A program made the translations under genes and the position numbers. Below, piece after piece: positions 46,704 to 56,720 of a stretch of DNA of 64,000 bases (its first letter is position 1; every line of letters starts with the position of its first letter). Source of the stretch: Spirosoma telluris (lineage in GTDB: Bacteria > Bacteroidota > Bacteroidia > Cytophagales > Spirosomataceae); NCBI GenBank assembly GCA_003259005.1, contig QLII01000001.1, positions 4,170,501 to 4,234,500 of the forward strand, read 5' to 3'. The notes under the pieces were generated by a model, which was given only the letters and a program-made list of their open reading frames with translations, was not told where the DNA came from and ran no database searches.

Positions 46704-47783
46704 CTATGCCAGGCGGTTAATACAATTCAAATCTTCGAACGCAATTTTCAGGCGTTGTACCATACTTTCTTCGCCTTTACGCAGCCACACCCGTGGATCG
46801 TAGTATTTTTTGTTTGGCGAATCAGCACCTTCGGGGTTACCCAACTGGGTTTGCAGATAGCCTTCTTTCGCTTTGTAGTAGTTCAGGATACCTTCCCACA
46901 TGGCCCATTGCATGTCGGTATCGAGGTTCATTTTCACAGCACCGTACCGGATGGCTTCCCGAATTTCTTCGCGGCTCGAACCCGATCCACCGTGGAATAC
47001 GAAGTTCACCGGTAGTGGTCCCGTTGCATATTTCTCCTGAATGTATTTCTGGGAATTGTCCAGAATGATCGGCGACAGCTTCACGTTACCTGGCTTATAT
47101 ACGCCGTGTACGTTTCCGAAAGCAGCGGCAATCGTGAAATTGGGCGAAATTTTGCTCAGTTCTTCGTACGCGTAGGCTACCTCAGAAGGTTGTGTGTAGA
47201 GTTTAGAATCGTCGACATCTGAATTGTCAACGCCATCTTCTTCACCGCCCGTAACACCCAATTCAATTTCGAGCGTCATGCCAATTTTGGCCATCCGCTC
47301 AAAATATTTGGCGCAGATTTCAATGTTCTCTTCAATCGGTTCTTCCGACAGATCGAGCATGTGCGACGAGTACAAAGGCTTACCCGTTTGGTCGAAATGT
47401 TTCTCACCAGCAGCCAGCAGGCCATCAATCCAGGGAAGGAGTTTTTTAGCGCAGTGGTCGGTGTGCAGAATTACGGGCACGCCATAGAGTTCGGCTACGT
47501 GGTGAACGTGCAATGCACCCGAAATAGAACCGGCAATGGCGGCTTGTTGCTTATCGTTCGGCAGGCTTTTGCCCGCATAGAAAATACCACCACCGTTTGA
47601 GAACTGGATGATAACTGGTGAGTTAACAGCTTTTGCTGTTTCTAACACGGCATTCACCGAGTCAGTACCGACAACATTGACGGCAGGCAGGGCGTAATCA
47701 TTTTCGTTGGCGTGACGGAAAAGTTGGGTAACGCCTTCGCCGGTCACAACGCCGGGGGCAAAACGGGTGGCTACTTCGCTCAT
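46704..47783 (-). CDS. fbaA: Class II fructose-bisphosphate aldolase
   Basis: This is a zinc-dependent aldolase of 359 residues, the length of the E. coli FbaA enzyme. It splits fructose 1,6-bisphosphate into dihydroxyacetone phosphate and glyceraldehyde 3-phosphate in glycolysis and works in reverse in gluconeogenesis. The metal site is visible in LHTDHCAKKLLPWIDGLLAA (His ligands), ELGVTGGEEDGVDNSD, AAAFGNVHGVYKPGN and NFVFHGGSGSSREE. The gene stands alone and ends in a clear intrinsic terminator. Confidence 0.98.
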   Translation of the reverse strand: MSEVATRFAPGVVTGEGVTQLFRHANENDYALPAVNVVGTDSVNAVLETAKAVNSPVIIQFSNGGGIFYAGKSLPNDKQQAAIAGSISGALHVHHVAELYGVPVILHTDHCAKKLLPWIDGLLAAGEKHFDQTGKPLYSSHMLDLSEEPIEENIEICAKYFERMAKIGMTLEIELGVTGGEEDGVDNSDVDDSKLYTQPSEVAYAYEELSKISPNFTIAAAFGNVHGVYKPGNVKLSPIILDNSQKYIQEKYATGPLPVNFVFHGGSGSSREEIREAIRYGAVKMNLDTDMQWAMWEGILNYYKAKEGYLQTQLGNPEGADSPNKKYYDPRVWLRKGEESMVQRLKIAFEDLNCINRLA

Positions 47784-47894
47784 GATTAGGGATATTTTTT
47801 GGATTCGTTCAAGAAATAGTTTACCGAAAATACGACCGGCTAACCTATCTGATTTGAAGGGGTAAAGTTGGGGATATTCGTGGAATATTGCTAC

Positions 47895-48128
47895 CTATAC
47901 TGCTTGATGTTCTGCATCTATCACCTCTTTGACAAATTCAATTAACGCTTTTGATCGAATAACTTCTTCGTGGGCATACTGACTCAGGCGCAACACAAAT
48001 ATCTCCTGTTCATCCTTTGGCAGAGACTCGAAGTGTATGTCGTACTCGTTCCGAATTTGTGCTATTTCTTCTGGTGTAGTGGCCAATTTTATTCGCTTGT
48101 AATGACGGTCAAAATCAAATAATTCCAT
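47895..48128 (-). CDS. Small hypothetical protein (77 residues)
   Basis: This is an acidic, helical protein that I do not recognise (RIKLATTPEEIAQIRNEYD, then FVLRLSQYAHEEVIRSKALI). It has no signal peptide or membrane segment. It starts 4 bases after the stop of the 60-residue gene upstream, which suggests a two-gene unit. Small paired genes like this may be a toxin-antitoxin-like or regulatory pair, but nothing in either sequence points to a named family. Confidence 0.5.
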   Translation of the reverse strand: MELFDFDRHYKRIKLATTPEEIAQIRNEYDIHFESLPKDEQEIFVLRLSQYAHEEVIRSKALIEFVKEVIDAEHQAV

Positions 48129-48132
48129 CGCT

Positions 48133-48315
48133 TTATTGGTCAGATTTAAGTTTGTTTACTAAAGTTATCAACTCGTCGCGATTGTCCATAAGTGCTTCAA
48201 TCTCATTCCATGAAACTTTTTTATTGATCAAATCTTCAATTTGAATGTTTATTACTCTTAGTTGGGCTTCCAGCGAGCGAATCATCACCTCTCTGATGTG
48301 TCTTGGCTCATTCAT
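48133..48315 (-). CDS. Small hypothetical protein (60 residues)
   Basis: This is a 60-residue, strongly helical protein with a heptad-like pattern (IREVMIRSLEAQLRVINIQI, then WNEIEALMDNRDELITLVNK), so probably a short coiled coil. It is the first of two overlap-spaced small genes. The family is unknown. Length and composition fit a real gene better than a chance frame, because the second gene follows at once in the same direction. Confidence 0.45.
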   Translation of the reverse strand: MNEPRHIREVMIRSLEAQLRVINIQIEDLINKKVSWNEIEALMDNRDELITLVNKLKSDQ

Positions 48316-48522
48316 TAATGCGAAACGGCGGGTAAATTCAAGAAATAAAACTAGCTTTCAAGTACGGAGTTTTCTCGATGATTTGCAATCATTCGTTACA
48401 TTCTCCCTCTGAACACCCAGTGCAAACCAGGATACTATCTCTTTGGAAAAGAACCTATTGCAACCCACTTCAGAAGACTATTACTGCTATTGATATGTGT
48501 TAGCATAGGCAACAAAAGCACC

Positions 48523-50963
48523 TTACCGAACCACCTCAATGACCCCCTTTTGGGTAAACGCCCCGGATAATCGACGCCATTACCCTCTAGTTTATAAGCA
48601 TATACGCCACTCATAACTGGCTGACCATGATAGGTTCCATCCCAGGTAGCCCAGCCCGACGGCGATGAAGTCCCATCGGTAGCTTTATACAGAAGTTCAC
48701 CCCAGCGGTTATAAACAGTCAGCGTCATCTGGGCGGCACCTGAGCTATAAATAACCAACACCTCATTCATACCATCCTGATTGGGCGTAAATGCACCAGG
48801 CACGTAAACGGCTGGCCGCACAGGTGGACATCTGGGAGTTATGCGTACCGAATCACTTGCCAAACATCCGGCTGAGGTACGCACGGTAATCGCATACGTA
48901 GCATAGGAATATGCTTTCAAAAATTGAGTAGTCCCTAGAACTTTCCCATCGCTGGTCCAGGTATAGGTCACATCCGGTATAGAACCCGCATTCAGTTCCA
49001 GATAGCCATTGCTAGTATTGGCCAGGCAGGTATCTATCTGGTGTTGGCCTAGTTGAAGCGTAGGGATTGGATGTAGGGTTACCGCTAATGTATCCTTACT
49101 TGTACAACCACTACTGGCATTAAAAGCGGTTACTGGATAAAGACCACTTTGACGCGCTAAAACAGTCGTCCCCGTAGCTGTGCTCCCGTTGGGCAATTGC
49201 CAGCTAAACGTATTCCAGTTAGTAGTCGGACTTACCTGCACCGTGAGCGTATCCCCACAACCCGAACGAGTTGGCGTCGTGACTTGAAAAGGCGCTGGAG
49301 GAGAAAATGTTGCCGTTACCTGTTTTTCAGCAAAGCAGGTTGCATCATCAGGATCGGTGACTCGTACCCGATATGTCTGACTACCATTAATTTTAGAAAC
49401 AGTAAGCGAATCCAGTTGATCACGGGGTGGCATAATGCCGGTTCCGGTCCATTGAATAGCGCCACCACTGGCATGGGCATTGAGTAAAAATGTACCACAG
49501 GAATCAGGAATAAGCTTCGCAGTTGGATTTGCCTCCACCAGAACCACCCGAATGTCATTGGATGTTTGCTGCCTATCCTGGCATTTTGTTTCGCGTATTT
49601 TAAGTTTATACGTCCCTGTTTTATCTGGCTTCAGCGTCGATTTATTGCCACCAGCAACAGCCACATCATCCACATACCATTGGTAAATCAGGTAATTCGG
49701 ATCGAGGTTAGCAATCTTCGATTCCAGCAAAAAATTATTACAACCACCGGGCTTTTTAAGCGATATACTCACCTCCGGTGGCAACACAAGTACTTCGTCC
49801 AGTAGAAACGGGAGGCCCGCCCTCGCTTTGCTCCCACTCAGATTAACCGCCTGAGATACTAACCCACAGCCCGTTCCCGGCTGATTTGGCTGATTGATAG
49901 CCAGCAGATAATCTTCTCCCGGTGGGGTTCCATAGATTCTGCCATCGGGGGCAATCTGTAAAGCCCCAATACCGGGAGAGGTATTCGTTTGCCCCTGGAC
50001 TGGCAGCGTCGCATTGACCGATAAACCGGCTACGTTAATCTGGTATATCCGTTTACTGAACATCGAAGAAAGATACAGAAGGTTGTTATCAGGGGAGAAT
50101 TCCAGCCCATATGCCCCAACGGTTTCGGCACTTTCCAGTTTTACCGGATTTGAGATAGCACCCGTTTTGTTGTCAAAATCAAACACTTCCAGAAACCCAC
50201 TCTGTATACTATCCGAAACAGCAACTGCCAGTTTCCGGCCGTCGTGCGACGGCTTCATGTACCCTTTATTTTGTTGGTGCGTACTATGACCTGCTCCAGC
50301 TAATGATTGATGTGTACTACCAACTTTATATAAGGCAGGTGTCAGAATCAGGCCGTTGTCATTAATCAGATAAACCCGGAACGTATTGCTCCCGAAATCA
50401 TGCGTAATAACCCAATGATTCAGGTTATTGCAATGCTTGATAACCGTAATTTTTTCTGAAGATGCTCCTAGTAATAGCTTGTTTTTATAAGTTAATCCGC
50501 CCAACCCGGCGTTCAGATTCATATCGACATAGGCATATTGAATCCCGGTATTCTGGTTTTGGGTAGCTACCGAAAATACATAAAACTGCTTGTCACTGTT
50601 CTGATAAGGCACGATCAGAGCCGACTGCGTTGACTGGCTATTACCTCCCAGGCCAGTAGCCCCCAGCATTACGGCATGGTTTCGGTTCCAGATGGTACTG
50701 CCATTGGTATAGAAAAGCAACTGCCCATTCCCGTCCGACATGCTAGCACAGCCTTCGGCAGAAATCAATTTGCCATCCGTCAGCGCCTGAGGTGTCGAGC
50801 TATTGAAGGTAACTCCTGCGCCGTTTCCAAAATACCAGTTCGCATAGCTTTTTATGGATTGTGCCTGAACGGGTAGCCATAGAAAACACGAAAACCACAG
50901 GCTCATGTACAGCCACATAACAGCCTTTTTTCTTAGCCTGGGAGGAAAAGAGAAGTGTTTCAC
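48523..50963 (-). CDS. Large secreted protein with T9SS type B (gliding-associated) C-terminal domain (frameshifted at the end)
   Basis: This is an exported surface protein of about 813 residues when repaired. The signal peptide ends PVQAQ. A beta-propeller-like region follows at about 35-390 (WYFGNGAGVTFNSSTPQALT, then YVFSVATQNQNTGIQYAYVD). Then come Ig/PKD-like domains and the type B sorting domain (YVPGAFTPNQDGMNEVLVIY, VYNRWGELLYKATDG, VMSGVYAYKLEGNGVDYPG). A missing base at the C run 48561-48564 shifts the last residues. One base restores DYPGAFTQKGVIEVVR and a stop at 48523, the expected end of the family. Members of this class are exported by the type IX system and some take part in gliding. 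Confidence 0.9.
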
Positions 50964-51206
50964 GTATAGCGATGAGTAAACTTAATCCGACAAAAAGAAG
51001 TCCCTGCAAAGACAAACAGAAATTGAATTTCTACTTATTCATACACGACCCTTTTTCGAGGTTAGTCGTTGGAGGATTTACAGATTAAATTTAGCGGTGA
51101 AACATACTAGTTGGAAGACGATCAAAAGCACAAAGCGCATAGGCGCTATTTCGTAAGACCGTTTTTTCTACCAATTTTGACGAGCTAAACTAAACCCTCT
51201 GAAATC

Positions 51207-52012
51207 TTGAAAACGCTCTTCTTCTGCCCATTCTGGGGTATGGAAAACCTGTCTTATACGGATGCTGCCAAACGCGTAAAAACGGCTGGATACGATGGCA
51301 TGGAAATTGCCGCCGGGCCTGATAAACGAAATGAGGCTGTCCAGGTTATGCATGATAACGGTCTCGAACTAATTTTAATGGCCTTTGGGGCGGAAGTAAC
51401 TTTACCGAACACAAGAAAAAATACCACGACGATCTGCTCGACATCGCATCCTACAAGCCGATGTTCATTAACGCCCATACCGGTCACGACTATTTCACGT
51501 TCGAGCAAAATGCTGAGTTGATTCAGACCGCAGCCGATGTAGAAAAACAAACGGGCGTGCGAATTCTGCACGAAACCCATCGGGGTCGATTCTCGTACAG
51601 TGCCCCCGCCATTCAGTATTACCTCCTTAAATTGCCTGATCTGCGCCTAACCGCCGATTACTCCCACTGGGTCAACGTAGCCGAATCGTACCTGGCCGAT
51701 CAAGCCCAGAACGTTAATCGAGCCATTAATGTCAGCGACCACATTCATTGCCGCGTGGGGCATCCTGAAGGCCCACAGGTAAATGACCCTCGCGCACCTG
51801 AATGGAAAGACGCGCTCGAAAGTCATGCCAACTGGTGGGATGCCATCCGCGCCCGGCTGCAAAAGGCCAATGCCTCAACGCTAACTGTCACCTGCGAGTT
51901 TGGCCCGGCAGGTTATCTACCCACCTTACCCTATACGCAGCAACCTATTGCTAGTCAGTGGGATATAAACGTATTTATGAAAGACTATTTGAAAAAAAGG
52001 TGGCAGGTTTAG
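51207..52012 (+). CDS. TIM-barrel sugar-phosphate isomerase/epimerase-like protein (frameshifted)
   Basis: This is a xylose-isomerase-like TIM-barrel protein of about 268 residues when repaired. It starts with TTG at 51207 (KTLFFCPFWGMENLSYTDAA), or possibly the ATG at 51240. The frame is lost at the GGGG at 51387-51390. One base restores MAFGGGSNFTEHKKKYHDDL and the rest continues with MFINAHTGHDYFTFEQN, ETHRGRFSYSAPAIQYYLLK, LTADYSHWVNVAESY and CRVGHPEGPQVNDPRAPEWK, with the metal-binding Glu/His/Asp expected of the fold. The substrate is unknown, and no sugar pathway genes flank it. Confidence 0.85.
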
Positions 52013-52134
52013 CAAGTTGAGCACAACGAATTATGATGTTCGCTATTTACAGTATGATTTTTGCTGTATACCATAGATTAATTCGTAAATCGTACTACAT
52101 CAGCGAATCGTTTCTAAATCGTAAATTTGAGTAT

Positions 52135-53712
52135 ATGATTCGTATCCTCTACCTATCCTGTCTGCTTCTGTCTACCACCCTCCATTCGGTACGGGCGCAG
52201 TTGGCACAATCATTACGCATCGAAATTCCTTCTAATCCGGATGAAGCCGAATCGTTCGACGTAACCCCGTTGAACGAGAAAGGGGTTCTGATGAGCATTC
52301 GGACGGGTGGTTTTTATGAGACAACCCCTGTTACCTTCAACTTTCAGAAATACGATATTAATCTCAAATTACTCTGGAAAACGACGTTTAAACAGGATAC
52401 GAAATATAAACCGATAGAAACCTATAACAACGACCAGTACGCCTATCACCTCTTTCGCGAATACGACACCGACCAATTCCAGTTCCTTCGGCTACACCTC
52501 GACGACGGCGTTGTCGAAACATTCGAAGGACGTTTAATTGACCAGTTTGATGTACACCAGTTTAAGGTGATGGGTAGTCAGGCTTATATCGGTGGCTATC
52601 ATCATGGCCGACCAGTTGTGATGACGTTCTCCTTCTTCGACCAGTCAACCAAAGTATTGCCAGGCATGTATGTTAACCACATGGAAATCAGCAGCCTGGA
52701 AGTTGATGATGTTCGCAAAGAAGTAAATGTATTGGTTCATTCACTCAAACGTCATTGCAAATTTTCGATTAGAACCTATAACTACGATAGCAAGCTGCTC
52801 CGAACGCTGGATTTCGATGGAGCCGAAAAAGCACTCATTTCCGGCAAACTCCTCCCTGTAAACGAACATGAATCACTACTCGTCGGTAACTATTCGACCG
52901 ATTGCACGCCCTATTCGCAGGGGGTTTATGTGACGCGGATTCGACACAGTGACTCGGGTAATGTTTCAGGTAGTGCTGCTACAGATGCGCCCACTACTGA
53001 AATTCAGTATATTGAATTTTCTCAGCTTCAGAATTTCTTCAATTATTTAAAACCCAATCGGCAGCAAAAGCTGCTGGCACGGGCAAAAAAGAAGAAAGAT
53101 GAGGGTAAAGATTACAAATTCCGCTACCGGCTTCTGGTACATGATCTGCAACCTACGGCAGATGGCCTCACGCTGGTTGCCGAAGTCTATTTCCCGCAAT
53201 ATCGGGGCAGTGCGCTTGGCTACGGAGGCTATTTACGCGGGGCCGACCGCTACGAGGGCTATCGCTATACCCACGCATTTATTTGCGGGTTCGATAAACA
53301 GGGTAAACTCCTGTGGGATAACTGCTTCCCCATTAAAGAACTGCTTAGCACTGACCTGACCGAGATGGTGCAGGTATCGCAGCAGGGCGATCGAATGATA
53401 CTGGCCTATCCAAACGATGGCGAAATCACGACAGAAGTGATTCAGGGCAATAAGGTCCTGAAAGAAACCGAGAAGTTTAAGCTTCAGACCAATGCGGAGA
53501 ATGAGAAAGTAACCTTTTCGGCACAGGATAATCTGATGGCCTGGTATGGCCAACACTTTTTAGCATGTGGTTTTCAGAAAATTTCTCCATCTAAACACAT
53601 CTCGACACAACGGGAAGTCTTCTACCTGAACAAGCTGACCTATAGCGAAGAGAATCAGCCCACTAAATCGACCAGCGCTAAGACTAAAAAAAGTGACGGA
53701 TCAGACCGATGA
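52135..53712 (+). CDS. Exported hypothetical protein (525 residues)
   Basis: This is a secreted protein whose family I do not recognise. The ATG at 52135 gives a good signal peptide (MIRILYLSCLLLSTTLHSVR, cut after AQ), while earlier in-frame Met codons would place it internally. The body is a mix of beta strands with many aromatic residues (FNFQKYDINLKLLWKTTFKQ, then FICGFDKQGKLLWDNCFPIK) and a Tyr/Gly-rich stretch GGYLRGADRYEGYRY. The GFDKQGKLLW pattern resembles beta-propeller blades. Its last 29 bases overlap the 3' end of the convergent DUF2905 gene. Confidence 0.75.
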   Translation: MIRILYLSCLLLSTTLHSVRAQLAQSLRIEIPSNPDEAESFDVTPLNEKGVLMSIRTGGFYETTPVTFNFQKYDINLKLLWKTTFKQDTKYKPIETYNNDQYAYHLFREYDTDQFQFLRLHLDDGVVETFEGRLIDQFDVHQFKVMGSQAYIGGYHHGRPVVMTFSFFDQSTKVLPGMYVNHMEISSLEVDDVRKEVNVLVHSLKRHCKFSIRTYNYDSKLLRTLDFDGAEKALISGKLLPVNEHESLLVGNYSTDCTPYSQGVYVTRIRHSDSGNVSGSAATDAPTTEIQYIEFSQLQNFFNYLKPNRQQKLLARAKKKKDEGKDYKFRYRLLVHDLQPTADGLTLVAEVYFPQYRGSALGYGGYLRGADRYEGYRYTHAFICGFDKQGKLLWDNCFPIKELLSTDLTEMVQVSQQGDRMILAYPNDGEITTEVIQGNKVLKETEKFKLQTNAENEKVTFSAQDNLMAWYGQHFLACGFQKISPSKHISTQREVFYLNKLTYSEENQPTKSTSAKTKKSDGSDR

Positions 53713-53910
53713 TCAGATTCAACACGATACTGACGATAATACAGGTGACGATTGGGAAATAGAACCCTCCCCATTTTTTCCTTCAATTCGAATATCGCCC
53801 GGCAAGCGACCCAGCCAACTTAGCTTATCGCCCAAAAAGTAGACAACCAGGCCGATGAGCAGGATGGCGACCCCAATCAGGATAATGTATTTGCCAATTA
53901 CGGAATTCAT
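53684..53910 (-). CDS. DUF2905 membrane protein (frameshifted)
   Basis: This is a membrane protein of about 75 residues with the common DUF2905 pattern. It starts at 53910 (MNSVIGKYIILIGVAILLIG, then LSWLGRLPGDIRIEGKN). A missing base at the C run 53769-53772 cuts off the second half. One base restores GGGFYFPIVTCIIVSIVLNL then IIGLIRHFF, the expected second membrane helix with the FYFP motif. The function of the family is unknown. The repaired gene overlaps the 3' end of the plus-strand gene by 29 bases. Confidence 0.85.
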
Positions 53911-54395
53911 AGTATCGAAATTTACTACTTTTTTGTTATTCCTCCCTACGAATACCTGTCCCGGCCAAAATGGCAAAAATGGAGTTTCTAAAATAAATAC
54001 AATATACCTAAGCCTTCTCTTGCTTTTTCAGCAATTTATTCTTAATTTTGCACCAGATTTTACAAGCGACATCCGTCGCGTCTCTGTTACTCTCCTTTTT
54101 ACACGCTGAGTTAGGTCTGACAGAGCCATAGTACGGATGTACAGATGGGTTTCTGAGTGGACGTTCCGCCGTGTCGGAACATTTGCGCGTGGGCTAATCG
54201 TCAATCGGTCGTACCGGTACATACATAATCCGGTCGTTGTTCGTTCCCCCTTTTGATGAGGGCGGGGGAAAATTGGGTCCTAGTTGGGTCGTTGGGCAGC
54301 TTCGTTCGTTGGGCAATTCTCGCAATATCGCGCCGTTCACTGGCACACACTCGTCTTTGTTTGGATGATTTATTTTATTTAATCATTTCCAATTA
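53911..54395. other. Long leader region before the DEAD-box gene
   Basis: No gene is visible in these 485 bases. It contains a GTACCGGTAC palindrome (54211-54220), a stem TTCCCCC/GGGGGAA (54244-54250, 54264-54270), and several GTTGGG repeats at about 54280-54320. Structured long leaders are common before cold-induced helicase genes, so this may be a regulated 5' region. A small RNA on either strand cannot be excluded. No known RNA family could be assigned. Confidence 0.4.
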
Positions 54396-56531
54396 ATGAA
54401 AACGAAAACAACCAAAGCCGTTGATCAGAATGATCTTCTGGATATTGAAAAAGTAGCCGCCGAAATGGCCGCTAGCGCAGTTTCGCCAGTTACTGCTGAA
54501 ATCAAAACGGCAAAAATCCCTAAAAAGAAAGTAGCAAAATCAACTGAAGCCTACGCTGATGATACAGCTGTTGAGACCGTTGTTGAAGGTATTGCCGATA
54601 AAGTGATTATCGTGGCTGATGCTCCTGTCACAGCAGAAATCGAAGCCGCAACACCTGCTGTAGACGTGGCTCCTAAAGTTGATCCAAATCAGATTTTATT
54701 CTCCAGCCTGGATATTTCACCTGAACTATTACAAGCCGTAACCGATATGGGCTTCACCAGCCCATCGCCGATTCAGGCCGAAGCGATTCCGCCAATTCTG
54801 GCCGGTCGCGATGTGATTGGGCAGGCGCAAACCGGAACGGGTAAAACAGCTGCGTTTGGTATTCCAGCCCTTGACCTGATTGATGTTCAGGATCGCTCGG
54901 TACAAACGCTTATCCTTTGCCCAACCCGTGAGCTAGCCTTACAGGTAGCTGAAGAAATTAAGAAACTCGCTAAATACAAGCGGGGTGTACGTATCGAAGC
55001 CATTTACGGCGGTGATTCCATCGAACGGCAGATTCGTTCGCTCAAAAGTGGTGTTCATATCGTAATTGGCACACCAGGTCGTGTTATGGACCACATGGAG
55101 CGTAACACCCTCAAACTCGACCACGTTAAGATGATGATTCTTGACGAAGCCGATGAGATGCTGGATATGGGCTTCCGTGAAGATATCGAAAGCATTTTAC
55201 AGGATATGCCCGAAGAACGGCAGACGATCCTGTTCTCGGCTACGATGTCGAAACCAATCATGCAGATTACGCAGAAATTCCTGCAAGATCCTGTATTAGT
55301 GAAGGTTGTCAAGAAAGAATTGACGAACGTCAACATCGAGCAGGTATATTTTGAAGTGAAGCCAAAAGCGAAAGTTGAGGTAATGTGTCGTCTGATCGAC
55401 ATGTATGACCTGAAATTGCTGTTGGTATTCTGTAACACCAAACGTAAGGTTGACGAAATCGTAGAAGATCTGCAAATCCGTGGCTATCAGGCCGAAGGCT
55501 TGCACGGTGATCTGCGCCAGTCGCAACGGACAAACGTAATGAGCAAGTTCCGCGCCGGTACAACCAGCATTCTGGTAGCGACCGACGTAGCCGCTCGGGG
55601 TATCGACGTGGACGACGTAGACGCCGTTATCAACTTCGACATTCCACTCGACGAAGAATATTACGTACACCGTATTGGCCGGACGGGCCGCGCTGGCAAA
55701 TCGGGCCGGGCGTTCTCGATGGTTGGTCGCGATGAAAAATATCGTTTCCGCGAAATTCAGTCGTATACCAAAGTGCGGGTTGAAAAAGGCGTAATTCCTT
55801 CCTTTGAAGATATCGTTGGCGTTCGTAAGGCTCGTTTCATCGAGCAATTGCAAGAGACAATCAAGGAAAGCAAAGACCTCAATTTATACGACGATTTACT
55901 CACTCAGTTGCACCACACGGGCTTCACCACCGAACAAATCGTAGCTGCCCTGGTGAAACGCAGCATGGGTCTGGAGAAAAACGAATTTGCCGATCAAAAC
56001 CTAGGTCTGGAAGATGACCGCCGTCGCGAAGAACGCGGACGTGGAAACGACCGTTATGCCGATCGAGGACGTGATGAGGGACGTGGTCGTGGTGAAGGAG
56101 GAGGACGCTTTGAAGACCGTCGGGGTGGTGGTAATCGCTTTGGCGAACGCGACGACCGGGGTCCACGTTTCGGGGATCGCGAGCGCAATGACCGCCCACG
56201 ATTTAATGATCGGGACGACAAACGGGCTCCCCGTGACGGAGAGCGCAAGCCTTATTTCGACCGGGATGACAAACGCGTTCCCCGTGAGCGTGAAGCGAAC
56301 ATGACCCGTCTGATGGTTAGCATCGGTCGCAAAGACTTCGTTCGTCCGGGTGACATTGTCGGTGCCATCGCCGGTGAAGCCAACATTCCAGGCAACAGCA
56401 TTGGTAGCATCGACATCTTCGACAAATTTACGTATGTGGATGTACCGAAAGATGTAGCTAACCGCGTTGTTGACGTTATGGAAGGCAACACGATTAAAGG
56501 TCGCCGGGTAAATATTGAAATTGCACGGTAA
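54396..56531 (+). CDS. deaD: DEAD-box RNA helicase with DbpA-type RNA-binding domain
   Basis: This ATP-dependent RNA helicase of 711 residues, CsdA/DeaD-like, is involved in ribosome assembly and RNA decay. A charged N-terminal extension (about 1-105) precedes the helicase core. The motifs are AQTGTGKTAAFGIPALDLI, PTRELALQVAEEI, GTPGRVMDH, DEADEMLDMGF, SATMSKP, VFCNTKRKVDEI, ATDVAARGIDVDDVDAVINF and HRIGRTGRAGKSGRA. An Arg/Gly/Asp-rich linker (about 535-630) and a DbpA-type RNA-binding domain (TRLMVSIGRKDFVRPGDIVG to the end) follow. The gene ends in a good intrinsic terminator and has a long structured leader. Confidence 0.95.
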   Translation: MKTKTTKAVDQNDLLDIEKVAAEMAASAVSPVTAEIKTAKIPKKKVAKSTEAYADDTAVETVVEGIADKVIIVADAPVTAEIEAATPAVDVAPKVDPNQILFSSLDISPELLQAVTDMGFTSPSPIQAEAIPPILAGRDVIGQAQTGTGKTAAFGIPALDLIDVQDRSVQTLILCPTRELALQVAEEIKKLAKYKRGVRIEAIYGGDSIERQIRSLKSGVHIVIGTPGRVMDHMERNTLKLDHVKMMILDEADEMLDMGFREDIESILQDMPEERQTILFSATMSKPIMQITQKFLQDPVLVKVVKKELTNVNIEQVYFEVKPKAKVEVMCRLIDMYDLKLLLVFCNTKRKVDEIVEDLQIRGYQAEGLHGDLRQSQRTNVMSKFRAGTTSILVATDVAARGIDVDDVDAVINFDIPLDEEYYVHRIGRTGRAGKSGRAFSMVGRDEKYRFREIQSYTKVRVEKGVIPSFEDIVGVRKARFIEQLQETIKESKDLNLYDDLLTQLHHTGFTTEQIVAALVKRSMGLEKNEFADQNLGLEDDRRREERGRGNDRYADRGRDEGRGRGEGGGRFEDRRGGGNRFGERDDRGPRFGDRERNDRPRFNDRDDKRAPRDGERKPYFDRDDKRVPREREANMTRLMVSIGRKDFVRPGDIVGAIAGEANIPGNSIGSIDIFDKFTYVDVPKDVANRVVDVMEGNTIKGRRVNIEIAR

Positions 56532-56551
56532 GATTTAGCGATTACGTATAC

Positions 56552-56592
56552 AAAACGCCAGGTGGGTTCGTCCTCCCTGGCGTTTTTATTTT
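56552..56592 (+). terminator. Intrinsic terminator of the DEAD-box gene
   Basis: AAAACGCCAGG pairs with CCTGGCGTTTT around a short loop and is followed by TTATTTTT. This strong stem with a T-rich tail starts 21 bases past the stop codon. Confidence 0.85.
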
Positions 56593-56720
56593 TATCCATC
56601 CAACTATTCAATCTATGCAACATCCAGGTTAACGCCTTGTCTTTTCGTCTGAATAGTGTAGAACAAGGGGTAGTAAAACCGAGCTCCGTGCACCTTGCTC
56701 CACGCCCAACCCTGAAACAC

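Noticed and set aside
54028..54222. A minus-strand gene in the helicase leader.
   Set aside because: The translation is Arg-rich and low in normal pattern, and it matches no fold; it looks like a chance frame in a structured leader.
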